Notes: generated by a model not told the origin, from the letters alone. DNA of 64,000 nt from an uncultured Prevotellaceae bacterium (GCA_900543815.1 UQST01000007.1:25766-89765); one strand, 5' to 3'. Shown: positions 54,023 through 63,554, numbered from the stretch's first letter. Program-made: numbers and translations.

Positions 54023-54308
54023 AATGCCGTCACAGAGCACCCCGTAGCAGCAGGCATACGAATCTGAAGCACGACTCGGAAATGCCTGAATCACCATGAA
54101 GACGAAAACCAAGTGCTGAGCTACACAATGTCAAGCGCGATGAAGACAAAGCGCAACCGCAGAATACGGAAAGACAAAGCGCGATGAAGACAAACTCCTA
54201 TCGAGCCTTGCAGAAAACAGAAGCACCAAGCAAGCGCATGCCAAGCGCGGAAAGGGATTCCGCGAAACGGCCCGCACCGGATGGCGAAGCGGAATCTGCA
54301 AGAGGGAG
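54023..54308. repeat. 22-bp periodic array, AAGCGCGATGAAG type, about 13 degenerate units
   Basis: An 18-bp block starting AAGCGCGATGAAGAC occurs at 54133 and 54177, and ATGAAGAC also at 54096. AAGC/AAGCG-type unit starts fall at 54067, 54111, 54133, 54177, 54221, 54243 and 54287, all on one 22-bp register, with weaker units between. It is the longest array by span and lies upstream of addA. Individual units are strongly decayed, so the limits are approximate. Confidence 0.65.
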
Positions 54309-54354
54309 CACCAATTTCTTTTCCCTCCCGTTCTGCTGTTAGGCAGATAATGCT

Positions 54355-54363
54355 TACCTTTGT
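54355..54363 (+). promoter_or_regulatory. Promoter -7 box directly before addA
   Basis: TACCTTTGT ends only 5 bases before the addA ATG (54369). If used, the transcript would begin at or within the start codon, so the message would be nearly leaderless. The -33 element is weak. Confidence 0.55.
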
Positions 54364-54368
54364 AATGT

Positions 54369-57300
54369 ATGAAATCACCGCTAACCATCTACCGAGCATC
54401 GGCTGGCTCGGGCAAGACCTTCACGCTCACGGCCGAATATGTGGCGCTTCTGCTTGCCACCCCATCGGATCATGAGGCCGAACACATCCTGGCAGTAACC
54501 TTCACCAACAAGGCTACGGCCGAGATGAAAGACCGCATCCTGTCCTCGCTCTACACCCTGGGCAATGACCTGGACGGCGACCAGGGTATGCTCCGCAAGG
54601 TGCAGGAATGCCTTGCCGGACAGGGCATCAGCCTGGAACCAGGCGAGCTGCGCAAGCGTGCCAAGAAGGCGCTCAGCGCCATCCTGCACGATTACAGCCA
54701 CTTCAGAGTGGAGACCATCGACTCCTTCTTCCAGAGTATTCTGCGCACGCTGGCCCATGAGTTGGGACTGGCATCGGGGTTGCGCGTGGAACTCAACAGC
54801 AACCAGGTGGTGGCGAGGGCTGTTGACAGCGTCATGGAGCACCTCTCCGAGCGGCCCGACGTGCGCCAGTGGGTGCTCGACTACGTGCGTGAACAAATCG
54901 AGAACAGCGACCGCTGGGACATACGCGGCAGCATGAACTCACTGGGGCGGTGCATCTATGAGGAAGAATATCAGAGCCACAAGGAACAGCAGAGAGTGAC
55001 GAGCGAGGAGGAGCAGAAGCAAGCCATAAGCTTCAAACGCACGCTCAACGCCCTGAGGACCCAGACCGAAGAGAGCATCCGGCAGGAAGCCACCATTCTG
55101 CTGGAGCATATCACCGGGCAGGTCGCCGACTTCGACCGCATCAGCTATGGGCGCTCCAGCTTTGAGCCCTTCCTGCTTCAGGCCAGCAAGATGGGCACTG
55201 CCGAGGGACGGTCAATGACCTACAAGCTGCCCTCGGCGCGCATCACCGATGCCGCGGACAATCCCGAGAAACTGCTCAAAGCGGCCGACCGCAAGAAGCC
55301 CGAACTCATGGCCGAGGCCACTGAGACCGCCGGCATGCTCAGCCTATTCTGCTCCCACTATGCCCAAGCCCTGTACATCCTGGCCAGCATCAAGCTTTCG
55401 TTGCACTACCTGCCGCCCTTGCGCCTGCTGGGCACCATCGAGGAAGAGGCCACGGAGATATCTGCCGAGGCCGGACAATTCCTGCTCAGCCGCACCGCCG
55501 CGCTGCTGAGCCGCATGGTGGAAGGCAGCGACGCACCCTTCGTACTGGAGCGCGCAGGCGTTCAGTTCCGCCACATAATGATAGATGAGTTCCAAGACAC
55601 GAGCCGCCTACAGTGGAGCAACTTCCGCAGCTTGCTCCTCGAGAACATAGCCACAGGCGGTCACAGTCTGCTCGTGGGCGATGTCAAGCAGAGCATATAC
55701 CGCTGGCGCGGAGGTGACTGGGAGATTCTGCACGGAGCACAGCATGATCTGAAGCATCTGGCACCGCAGCAGACCACACTGCGCGACAACTGGCGCAGCC
55801 TGCCGCAGGTGATTGACTTCAACAACGCATTCTTCCCCCGTGCCGCATCGATGCTCGACGGGCAGGACGAGGAGGCGGACTTCAAGCTGGCAGACATCTA
55901 CGAGGATGTAAAGCAGAACTGCGCTCATGCCGACGGCGAACAAGGCTTCACCGGCGTTTGCCTCTACAAGCGCCAGGGAAGGAAAAGGCCCGACAACTAC
56001 GAGGAGAATACGGTGAGAGAAATGGCCGATGCCATTCGCCAACTGAAGTCAAAGGGCGTGCACGAGCAGCAGATGGCCATTCTGGTGCGGCGCAACCGCA
56101 CAGCCGCACAGCTTCTGACACTCTTCCATCGCCTGGCCCCCGACATCCAGTTGGTCAGCGACGAGGCTTTCCTGCTTCAGGCATCCGTCTCGGTACAGCT
56201 GTTGGTGTCGGCTATGCAACTGACCGCAGACGGCATGCAGAAGGCCGACCCCGTAGTGCTTCGATACTTGATACTGCATTACCAGCAGGACATACTGGGC
56301 CTCGACATCCCCCTTCACCAGGTGATGCGCCAGCAGCCAGAGGATGTGTTGCCGCCCGAACTGACCTCCCACCGCGAGCAGATGGCGCGTCTGCCACTGC
56401 TCCTGCTCGCCGAACGGCTCTACTATGTGCTGCAACTGGAGCGCATCAAGGGGCAGGATGCCTATGTGCTGGCGTTCATGGACGAGCTGCAGAGCTATCT
56501 GCGCGACAATCCTCAGGACATTCATCAGTTTCTGCAAGCGTGGAACGACAACCTCTCCACCCGTCCCATCCCCGGCTGCGAGACCGGTGGCATACGCATC
56601 CTCACCATCCACAAGTCCAAGGGATTGGAGTATCACACCGTCTTCCTGCCCTTTATGGACTGGAACCTGGGCATTGACCCCCTGCTCGACAGCCTGCTCT
56701 GGTGCAATGCCGCACAGCCCCCCTTCGACCAGATGGGCACGCTCCCCATACGACTCTCTGCGCAAATGGAGAACAGCGTATTCTCCTCCGACTACCGGCG
56801 CGAGATGCTGCAGCGGCGCGTGGATACGCTCAACATGATATACGTGGCATTTACCCGCGCCCGATGCAACCTGATGATATGGGGCATGACCACCGCCAAC
56901 AACAAGCTGGCATGCGTGGGCGACCTCATCTTCAATGCGCTGGAAATGGTGGAGGAAGATGACATCCTGCGCTTCCGGCAAGGCTCGCTCTGCGGTGCCG
57001 GCGAAGAGAAAAAGCCACGGAGCAAGGAGGATGACGAGCGCGAGAGGCGTGCCAAGCGTATGAATATGCCCTGCGACGAAACGAACGCCGTGGATATCTG
57101 CATGAGCACACGGCCTCCCACGATGCAGTTCATGCAGAGCGAGCAGGCACGCCTCTTCATGCACACTCTGGGCGATGACACTGCCGAGGAACTCAAAGCC
57201 GACTCCTACATCGAGACCGGCAAGCTCATGCACTATGCACTAAGCCAAATCAAGTGCATCGACGATGCGCCTGCCGTGCTCGACCAAATGGAAGAAGAAG

Positions 57301-57656
57301 GCTTGGCAGAGCAGTCTGAGACATGGAAGAAGGCACGCCGCTGCATCGAGCGTGGCCTTGCCAGCCCCACCATAGCCCAATGGTTTGCCCCAGGAAAACG
57401 TTTCCTGCGCGAATGCGGCATCATCACTCACGACCCGGCAACGGGGCAGGCCAAGGTGAGAAGGCCCGACCGTGTAGTCATGGAACAGGGTCTCATCACA
57501 GTGGTTGACTATAAGTTCGGCAAGAGGAAGAGGGATTACGAAGACCAGGTACGCGACTACATGAAACTCGTAGGCGAGATGTATCCCGGCACGAAGGTCG
57601 AAGGCTGGCTCTGGTACGTGTACAGCGGCCAGACTGACAGAGTTCTCCCCGAATAA
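54369..57656 (+). CDS. addA: ATP-dependent helicase/nuclease subunit A (AddA/RecB-like)
   Basis: The protein of 1095 residues is a UvrD-type helicase with a C-terminal nuclease. It shows Walker A ASAGSGKTFTL (residues 10-20), FTNKATAEMK (motif Ia), IDEFQDTSRLQW (motif II), GDVKQSIYRWRGGDW (III), TIHKSKGLEYHTVFLP (V), VAFTRARCNLMIWG (VI) and near the end the PD-(D/E)XK-type VVDYKFGKRKRDYEDQVRDY. With AddB it resects double-strand breaks for RecA. addB starts 24 bases later. Confidence 0.92.
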   Translation: MKSPLTIYRASAGSGKTFTLTAEYVALLLATPSDHEAEHILAVTFTNKATAEMKDRILSSLYTLGNDLDGDQGMLRKVQECLAGQGISLEPGELRKRAKKALSAILHDYSHFRVETIDSFFQSILRTLAHELGLASGLRVELNSNQVVARAVDSVMEHLSERPDVRQWVLDYVREQIENSDRWDIRGSMNSLGRCIYEEEYQSHKEQQRVTSEEEQKQAISFKRTLNALRTQTEESIRQEATILLEHITGQVADFDRISYGRSSFEPFLLQASKMGTAEGRSMTYKLPSARITDAADNPEKLLKAADRKKPELMAEATETAGMLSLFCSHYAQALYILASIKLSLHYLPPLRLLGTIEEEATEISAEAGQFLLSRTAALLSRMVEGSDAPFVLERAGVQFRHIMIDEFQDTSRLQWSNFRSLLLENIATGGHSLLVGDVKQSIYRWRGGDWEILHGAQHDLKHLAPQQTTLRDNWRSLPQVIDFNNAFFPRAASMLDGQDEEADFKLADIYEDVKQNCAHADGEQGFTGVCLYKRQGRKRPDNYEENTVREMADAIRQLKSKGVHEQQMAILVRRNRTAAQLLTLFHRLAPDIQLVSDEAFLLQASVSVQLLVSAMQLTADGMQKADPVVLRYLILHYQQDILGLDIPLHQVMRQQPEDVLPPELTSHREQMARLPLLLLAERLYYVLQLERIKGQDAYVLAFMDELQSYLRDNPQDIHQFLQAWNDNLSTRPIPGCETGGIRILTIHKSKGLEYHTVFLPFMDWNLGIDPLLDSLLWCNAAQPPFDQMGTLPIRLSAQMENSVFSSDYRREMLQRRVDTLNMIYVAFTRARCNLMIWGMTTANNKLACVGDLIFNALEMVEEDDILRFRQGSLCGAGEEKKPRSKEDDERERRAKRMNMPCDETNAVDICMSTRPPTMQFMQSEQARLFMHTLGDDTAEELKADSYIETGKLMHYALSQIKCIDDAPAVLDQMEEEGLAEQSETWKKARRCIERGLASPTIAQWFAPGKRFLRECGIITHDPATGQAKVRRPDRVVMEQGLITVVDYKFGKRKRDYEDQVRDYMKLVGEMYPGTKVEGWLWYVYSGQTDRVLPE

Positions 57657-57679
57657 ACACACTAAGATACAGGACACAC

Positions 57680-60556
57680 ATGAATACATTTCTGAGCGCA
57701 GTGGCACGCGACCTCACAGCCCGGTTCGGCAGCAATCTGCACGACGTGACAGTCGTGTTCCCAGGCAAGCGGGCAAGCCTGTTTCTCACCCAGGAGCTGG
57801 TGGGGACGGGCAAGTCACCGCTGTGGGAACCCGAATACACCAGCATGGACAACTTGTTCCAGACCTTCACGCCCCTCACGCAAGCCGACCCCATCGAGAG
57901 CATATGCACACTGCTGAGACTGATGCAGCAGATTATCCCCGAGGAGGAAACGCAGTCCCTGGACCAGTTGTGGGGCTGGGGCGAAGTGATACTATCGGAC
58001 TTCGACGACATAGACAAGCACATGGCCGATGCCCAACTGGTGCTTGCCAACGTGTATGACCAGCATTGCCTGGACAACATCGACTATCTGACGGATGAGC
58101 AGGAGGAGGCTCTGAAGCGCTTCTTCAGCAACTTCTCGGTGGAAGGCAACACGGCCATCAAAGAGCGCTTCCTGCATATCTGGAGCCACATGTACCCGCT
58201 CTATCAGGCACTCAACCGCACTCTGGAGGCACGCGGAACACTCTACTCCGGTGCGCTCTACCGCCGTGTGGCAAGCGACCTGAAGCACCGGCCCGACCTG
58301 CTCGACGGGTATCTCAAGGAACGCAAGGCTGTTGCCTTTGTAGGGTTCAATGTGCTCAATGACGTGGAGCAAGCCCTCATGATGGAAATCAAACGCAGCG
58401 GGAAGGGCCGATTCTATTGGGACTACGACTCCTTCTACGTGGATAACAAGGCCAATGAAGCAGGCATCTTCATGCGGGAGAACCTGCTCCACTTCCCCTG
58501 TGCACTGGGCAAGGAGGAGTATGACAACATGCGACACCTGCACGATGTAACGTTCATCTCCTGCACCACCGACAACGCTGCGGCACGCTTCGCACAGCAG
58601 TGGCTCAGCCAGCCACAGGACGTGGTGCCCAACCACAATGCGGTGGTCTTGTGCAACGAATCGCTCTTGCACCCCGTGCTCCATGCGCTTCCCCCATCGG
58701 TGGGAGAGGTGAACGTGACCATGGGATTTCCGCTGGCCGACACACCGGTATATAGTCTGCTCATGGCTCTGGCCAGCCTGCAGACCGACGGCTACGACAT
58801 GCAGAAGGGCACGTTCCGCTATCCCTTCCTGCAGGCAGTGCGCCGTCATGCCTATGCTCCCATGCTGGGCGATGAGGCGGAATGGGCCGGCCAATGGCAA
58901 GGAGCCGACTCCCCCACCCTGCTCACATGGCTTGACAGGATGGTCCAGCGTGTGGGCACCTGCTTCGCAGGACGCCCTGCCCCCAGTGCCTACGACATGC
59001 TGTATATGGAGGCAATATTCCAGACCCACCGCATCATGCAGCAATTCATCCGCCTGACACAGCTCCCCCAGGATGCGCTCGACGTGCTGCCAGGCACCAT
59101 GCGCCGGCTTCTGCACAGCATGTTACTCTCTATCAGCATCCCCTTCCACGGCGAGCCAGCCCTGGGTCTGCAGGTCATGGGAGTGCTCGAAACACGCTGC
59201 CTCGACTTCTCCCACCTGCTTATGCTGTCGGTCGAAGAGGGCATGCTGCCTCGTGCCACGCAGGCAGACACGATGATTCCAGCCGACATACGCGAAGCTT
59301 TCGGCCTCACGACTCCGCGCCATCGCAACGCTGTGTATGCCTACTATTTCTACCGCCTCATACAACGCACCCAGCATCTCACCTGTGTCTATAACGAGAA
59401 CAGCACCGGCAATACGCGCCACGAGATATCGCGCTTCCTGCGTCAGATGCAGGCCGAGACCGATATCCCCATACGCTCAAGATGGCTGCGCAGCACACCA
59501 CAGGTGGATGAGGCAAGCGCCCTATGCGTACAGAAGGACGAGGCCATCATGCAGGAGATGAGGGAGAAATACGATCAGTCGCTGCCAGAAGGCAGGCATG
59601 TGATGCTGAGTCCATCGGCTATCAACATCTACATGGCGTGCCCCCTGAAGTTCTACTTCCAGCATGTGGTGGGCATACAGCCCGAACGCGACCCCGAGGA
59701 AGGTCTGCAACCGGCCGACATAGGCGACATCTTCCACGACACGGCACAGGTTCTGTACGAGCAGTTGATGCAGCGCACAGGCAGCCGCACGCTGGGTGCC
59801 AATGTGCTCAATGAGGTTCTGCGGCAGATGGAAAGCCGCGTGGAACCGCTGCTCGACATCGTGTTCGACGTGCATGTGTTCCATCCCTTCGATGACAAAT
59901 GGCACATGGGCGACCGCATCAGAGAGATGGCTGGGCGCGGAGAACGCCCTCAGAATGAATACACAGGCGAACTCATCATCTACCGCAGCGTCATCATGCA
60001 GTATCTGAAGAACCTTCTTCGCTATGACGCACAGCACGCCCCGCTGCACATCATCGGCACAGAGGTAGAACGTAAGTTCACCATGGACATCCACCCAGAG
60101 GGTGCACCGCCCCTGGTCATCAAGACGGGCGGACGCATCGACCGCCTTGACGAGGTGGAGGGATGCGTGAGAGTGGTAGATTACAAGACGGGCAACCATG
60201 TGCCCGAAGTGCGCAGCATGGAACAGGTGACCGGCCTGAGCGATGCCCACGAGGGCTATTATCTGCAAACCTTCCTCTATGCCTATGCACAGAAACAGCA
60301 CTGCAAACCGGACACCAAGGTGAAGCCCGTGCTCTTCTACCCCGGCAAGGCCAGCAGAGATACCTATAGCCCGGCACTCTACATAGGCAAGCAGGAGGTG
60401 GAGAGCCTTGATGGAGAGGTGGCCGAAGAGTTCATACAGGGACTGAGGGAGCGCATCGCCGAAATCTTCTCACCCGCCCTTCCCTTCACCCAATGCAGCG
60501 ACCAGCGCACCTGCGACCACTGTGACTTCCGCCTGATATGCCTGGGCAGGAACTGA
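57680..60556 (+). CDS. addB: ATP-dependent nuclease subunit B (AddB-like, PD-(D/E)XK)
   Basis: The protein of 958 residues has an inactivated helicase-like N-terminal region (VTVVFPGKRASLFLTQEL lacks a true P-loop lysine context) and a C-terminal RecB-type nuclease with VVDYKTGNHVPEV. Four cysteines fit the AddB iron-sulfur cluster: one in CPLKFYF (about residue 654) and three in TCDHCDFRLIC at the end. In AddAB enzymes this subunit cuts the 5' strand and recognises Chi-like sites. It pairs with addA. Confidence 0.9.
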   Translation: MNTFLSAVARDLTARFGSNLHDVTVVFPGKRASLFLTQELVGTGKSPLWEPEYTSMDNLFQTFTPLTQADPIESICTLLRLMQQIIPEEETQSLDQLWGWGEVILSDFDDIDKHMADAQLVLANVYDQHCLDNIDYLTDEQEEALKRFFSNFSVEGNTAIKERFLHIWSHMYPLYQALNRTLEARGTLYSGALYRRVASDLKHRPDLLDGYLKERKAVAFVGFNVLNDVEQALMMEIKRSGKGRFYWDYDSFYVDNKANEAGIFMRENLLHFPCALGKEEYDNMRHLHDVTFISCTTDNAAARFAQQWLSQPQDVVPNHNAVVLCNESLLHPVLHALPPSVGEVNVTMGFPLADTPVYSLLMALASLQTDGYDMQKGTFRYPFLQAVRRHAYAPMLGDEAEWAGQWQGADSPTLLTWLDRMVQRVGTCFAGRPAPSAYDMLYMEAIFQTHRIMQQFIRLTQLPQDALDVLPGTMRRLLHSMLLSISIPFHGEPALGLQVMGVLETRCLDFSHLLMLSVEEGMLPRATQADTMIPADIREAFGLTTPRHRNAVYAYYFYRLIQRTQHLTCVYNENSTGNTRHEISRFLRQMQAETDIPIRSRWLRSTPQVDEASALCVQKDEAIMQEMREKYDQSLPEGRHVMLSPSAINIYMACPLKFYFQHVVGIQPERDPEEGLQPADIGDIFHDTAQVLYEQLMQRTGSRTLGANVLNEVLRQMESRVEPLLDIVFDVHVFHPFDDKWHMGDRIREMAGRGERPQNEYTGELIIYRSVIMQYLKNLLRYDAQHAPLHIIGTEVERKFTMDIHPEGAPPLVIKTGGRIDRLDEVEGCVRVVDYKTGNHVPEVRSMEQVTGLSDAHEGYYLQTFLYAYAQKQHCKPDTKVKPVLFYPGKASRDTYSPALYIGKQEVESLDGEVAEEFIQGLRERIAEIFSPALPFTQCSDQRTCDHCDFRLICLGRN

Positions 60557-60563
60557 AGAAACG

Positions 60564-60605
60564 AAGCGCCACCTCAAGGTCATAACCAAGACCGAGGTGG
60601 CGCTT
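60564..60605 (+). terminator. Bidirectional terminator between addB and the flippase gene
   Basis: AAGCGCCACCTC (60564-60575) and GAGGTGGCGCTT (60594-60605) form a perfect 12-bp stem with an 18-nt loop. AT-rich sequence follows on the plus side and TTTCTTC on the minus side. Confidence 0.75.
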
Positions 60606-60707
60606 CCTTATTATATTATAGTTGAATATCTATAGGCGCGGGCACTTATGCGACTGGCACATCGCCCACACACGCTTCCCATATATACCGTTTTACTCTG
60701 GAAAAGG

Positions 60708-62252
60708 TCAGGAAAGCGATTCCCGTCTGCTTATAAAGCGCCTGAAAAACTCCGAGCGGCGCGACAGCAGGCGCACGCTATAGACCAGCGACACCACGAA
60801 GAGGCAGGCACCCACACCATAGCGCACCCACAGGTTGCCCTGCAGACAGCACAGCACAGCCGCCGACAGGCATACTGTCTGCACCGCACACAGCCGCCAG
60901 GTAGGTCCGGTCACGCGGCAGCCATACAGCTTGCCATACACCAGAAGCACGCACACAAGGTCGTAGAGCGCCCACAGCGACAGCGCCACGCCGGCCCCCG
61001 TAAGCCCCCAATGACCATACAGCCACCAGAACAGGAAGCCCATGACAAGGTTGCTCGTAATCTCCATGAGCAAGAAGACCAGCGAATCGCCCTTGGCCAA
61101 CGAGGAATAAGAGACGGGCAGCATGATGGCACGCAGGAATGTGTAGAAGGTAGCACATACCGTCATCTCCTCGGCCACAAGGAACTCATTGGTAAAGAGA
61201 AGCCGTATAATCCACGGCATCAGCACGATAAAGGGGATGAGAAAAGGCGTGATGATGAGCACGCACACGTCAATCTGCTGATTGATGGTGCTGTTGAAGC
61301 GCTCCAGATTGCCGTTTGCCGATGACAAACGAGGGTAATAGTCGGCCTCGAGCGCCATGAACACCATGCCTGCATAGCCCACCATCAATGCATAGCCCAT
61401 GCGGTAATAGCCCACATCGGCCTGGGTGCCACTCATCATGATGAGGGCCGGGATGGCCATGCCAAGCAGTGCCGTGGTGAAGCCTGCCAGCACATAAGGG
61501 ATTCCCTTGGTCACCATGGGCAACCCTTCACGCAGCACCTTCAGGTCGAAGAGCCGCACGCGATAAGGGGCGATGCGCAATGAGAACCAGAAATGACTGA
61601 TGAGCGATGCCAGACCACTGCAGATGAGTCCCACCACCACACCGCGTAGGCCCATCAGGTAATAGAAGGGCACAGTGAGCAGCAGCGTGGCAAGTGCAAT
61701 GACGCTCTCCACCACCGCCACCTGGCGCACGTGCCGCAATCCCTTGAGCACCGCGCATTCACCCTCGGCCACAAGGAAGCATACCGCCACAGGTATCATG
61801 GTCATCACCTGGGTCCAGTGGCCAAACTCCTGGTCGAAAAGGATATAGCTCACCACAGGCGAGAGCAGCGAGCAAAGCACCACAGCTATGATGGCCGTGA
61901 GCAGCACCCACGTGCGCACCACCATGACAAAGTGCTGGATGCGCCCTTCATCGCCCTGCTCCAGCAGTTCGCTCGACTGGCGCGTGGCATTGAGCGGTAC
62001 GCCCAGATTGCTGCTGCTCACCACAAACTCCACGATAGAGTTGTAGATGGCAATCAGCCCCATGCCGTTTCCGCCCAAGAAGGCCGCTGTGAGCTTGTTG
62101 CGCACCATCGATGCGAGCATCTTGAGCACCTGTACGCCGCCAAAGACGCCGGTGTATTTGAGCACGTGGTCGTATGACTTCTCGCCGCCAGGCTCATTGG
62201 ACTCTGCCTTCCGGGCATGAGCCTTTCCGCAGGCACACGCCTGCTCGTTCAT
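60708..62252 (-). CDS. Polysaccharide (O-antigen type) flippase, Wzx-like
   Basis: The protein of 514 residues has 12-14 membrane segments of the MATE/MOP exporter superfamily. The segment VLKYTGVFGGVQVLKMLASMVRNKLTAAFLGGNGMG opens the membrane domain. Wzx proteins flip undecaprenyl-linked sugar repeats across the inner membrane. I chose the ATG at 62252, 45 bases after a good -7 box; the frame is open far upstream but without family sequence. No glycosyltransferase cluster is adjacent, which is unusual for Wzx. Confidence 0.85.
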   Translation of the reverse strand: MNEQACACGKAHARKAESNEPGGEKSYDHVLKYTGVFGGVQVLKMLASMVRNKLTAAFLGGNGMGLIAIYNSIVEFVVSSSNLGVPLNATRQSSELLEQGDEGRIQHFVMVVRTWVLLTAIIAVVLCSLLSPVVSYILFDQEFGHWTQVMTMIPVAVCFLVAEGECAVLKGLRHVRQVAVVESVIALATLLLTVPFYYLMGLRGVVVGLICSGLASLISHFWFSLRIAPYRVRLFDLKVLREGLPMVTKGIPYVLAGFTTALLGMAIPALIMMSGTQADVGYYRMGYALMVGYAGMVFMALEADYYPRLSSANGNLERFNSTINQQIDVCVLIITPFLIPFIVLMPWIIRLLFTNEFLVAEEMTVCATFYTFLRAIMLPVSYSSLAKGDSLVFLLMEITSNLVMGFLFWWLYGHWGLTGAGVALSLWALYDLVCVLLVYGKLYGCRVTGPTWRLCAVQTVCLSAAVLCCLQGNLWVRYGVGACLFVVSLVYSVRLLSRRSEFFRRFISRRESLS

Positions 62253-62296
62253 ATCTATTGTAGCCAAAGAATCGTCGTATATGCTTGTTTTCTCAT

Positions 62297-62305
62297 GCAA
62301 ATATA
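62297..62305 (-). promoter_or_regulatory. Promoter -7 box of the flippase gene
   Basis: The minus strand reads TATATTTGC, 45 bases upstream of the chosen ATG. Confidence 0.6.
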
Positions 62306-62426
62306 AGGCAAAGAATCCATCCACACAAGTCTGCAACAGGCTTCTGTGGCATAAATCACCTATTGTAATTAGTTGGCCCGGCGTCCTCTGCCCACTCACA
62401 CTACATTGGCAGGCATTTCTCCTTGG

Positions 62427-62526
62427 CCTGCACAGGAAAATGGGACAATCTGTACAGAGCAGACTGGCATCCAGCGCATGAATATGGGACGAATGGAACA
62501 ATGGGGCAGCAGAATTGTGCACAGCG
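62427..62526. repeat. Possible 22-bp dyad array, CTGTACAG type, degenerate
   Basis: Dyads are centred at 62431.5 (CCTGCACAGG), 62453.5 (CTGTACAG), 62475.5 (GCGC only) and 62519.5 (TGTGCACA), all on a 22-bp register, and TGGGAC recurs at 62441 and 62485. The unit at 62497.5 is very weak. The array sits in the divergent gap between the flippase and the WYL regulator. Confidence 0.45.
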
Positions 62527-62549
62527 GATGAAAGTTGGGGCCAAGTGCG

Positions 62550-62581
62550 TTGGTCACCCTGCAGAAAAGCGGTAATTTTAC
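62550..62581 (+). promoter_or_regulatory. Promoter of the WYL regulator gene
   Basis: TAATTTTAC (62573-62581) differs by one base from the consensus and has TTG at 62550-62552 (20-nt spacer). It is 27 bases before the ATG. Confidence 0.5.
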
Positions 62582-62608
62582 AAACACAAACCATCACTCT
62601 ACCCCATC

Positions 62609-63520
62609 ATGGAGCAACCCAAACAGGACAGAGCGCTGCGCATGCTGGCGCTCATGCTGCAGCGCACGCGGCGCTACTCGGCAAGCCAGTTGGCCGAACA
62701 GCTGGGCATCGACAGGCGCACCGTATATCGCTACATCAACACCTTCAACGAGGCGGGCTACGTGGTGCTCACCGACCACCATCACGTGAGGCTTGCCACA
62801 GGAACGGCCATCCATAAACAGCTCTCCGATCTGCTCTTCTTCAACCAGGAAGAGGCGATGACTCTGTACAACGCCATCGAAAGCATAGAGTCCGATACGC
62901 GCTTGAGGGAGGAACTCAAGGCGAAGCTCGCCACCATCTACGGCACCAGCCTGGTGTCGGAGAAACTGATACGCATGGAGAAGAACCGCAACACGAAGCA
63001 TCTGATGGAGTGCATCGAACTACGGCGGAGGGCGGTGCTGAAGGGCTACTCATCGCCAAGCAGCAACACGCAGCGCGACCGACTGGTGGAGCCATTCGCA
63101 TTGAGCGAGGACAAGAAGTACGTGTGGGCATTCGAGATAGAGACTGCCATGTGCAAGGTATTCCGCATCAGCCGCATACAGAGCGTGGAGATGCAGGAGC
63201 AGGTATGGCTCTGCAGCCGTCTGCACAGGCAGGGACACATGGATGCCTTCCGCACTGTGAGCATGGACGGGAGCACTCTGCCGGCGCGCATAAGGATGAA
63301 GAGGCGGGCCTACAACCTGCTCATAGAGGAGTTCCCGCTGTGTGAACAGGACGTTTCAGCCGTGAGCGGACAGGAGGAATGGGTGCTGGATACCCAGGTG
63401 AGCAACTATAAGAGCATCACGCGATTTATCGTGGGTCTGGCCGACCAAATCGTCATAGAGACTCCACAACTGCGCCGCTACGTGTCCGACTACGTGCAGC
63501 AATGGCTTGCGCGGCTGTGA
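62609..63520 (+). CDS. HTH and WYL domain transcriptional regulator
   Basis: The protein of 303 residues has an N-terminal winged helix (residues about 10-60, with SASQLAEQLGIDRRTVYRYINTF as helix-turn-helix), a WYL-type ligand domain (about 140-215, opening RAVLKGYSSPSSNTQRDRLVEPFAL) and a C-terminal WCX extension. WYL regulators respond to nucleic acids or small molecules and often control DNA repair or defence genes. Its own targets are unknown; it is divergent from the flippase gene and may act on the shared gap. Confidence 0.88.
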   Translation: MEQPKQDRALRMLALMLQRTRRYSASQLAEQLGIDRRTVYRYINTFNEAGYVVLTDHHHVRLATGTAIHKQLSDLLFFNQEEAMTLYNAIESIESDTRLREELKAKLATIYGTSLVSEKLIRMEKNRNTKHLMECIELRRRAVLKGYSSPSSNTQRDRLVEPFALSEDKKYVWAFEIETAMCKVFRISRIQSVEMQEQVWLCSRLHRQGHMDAFRTVSMDGSTLPARIRMKRRAYNLLIEEFPLCEQDVSAVSGQEEWVLDTQVSNYKSITRFIVGLADQIVIETPQLRRYVSDYVQQWLARL

Positions 63521-63554
63521 GAACTGGCCTGCCCGATATTGAGGGATGGCAAGC

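Noticed and set aside
60708..62597. Extending the flippase to the full open frame of 629 codons
   Set aside because: The extra N-terminal 115 residues have no family similarity, run through the promoter region and reach into the divergent gap. The ATG at 62252 follows a good promoter box.
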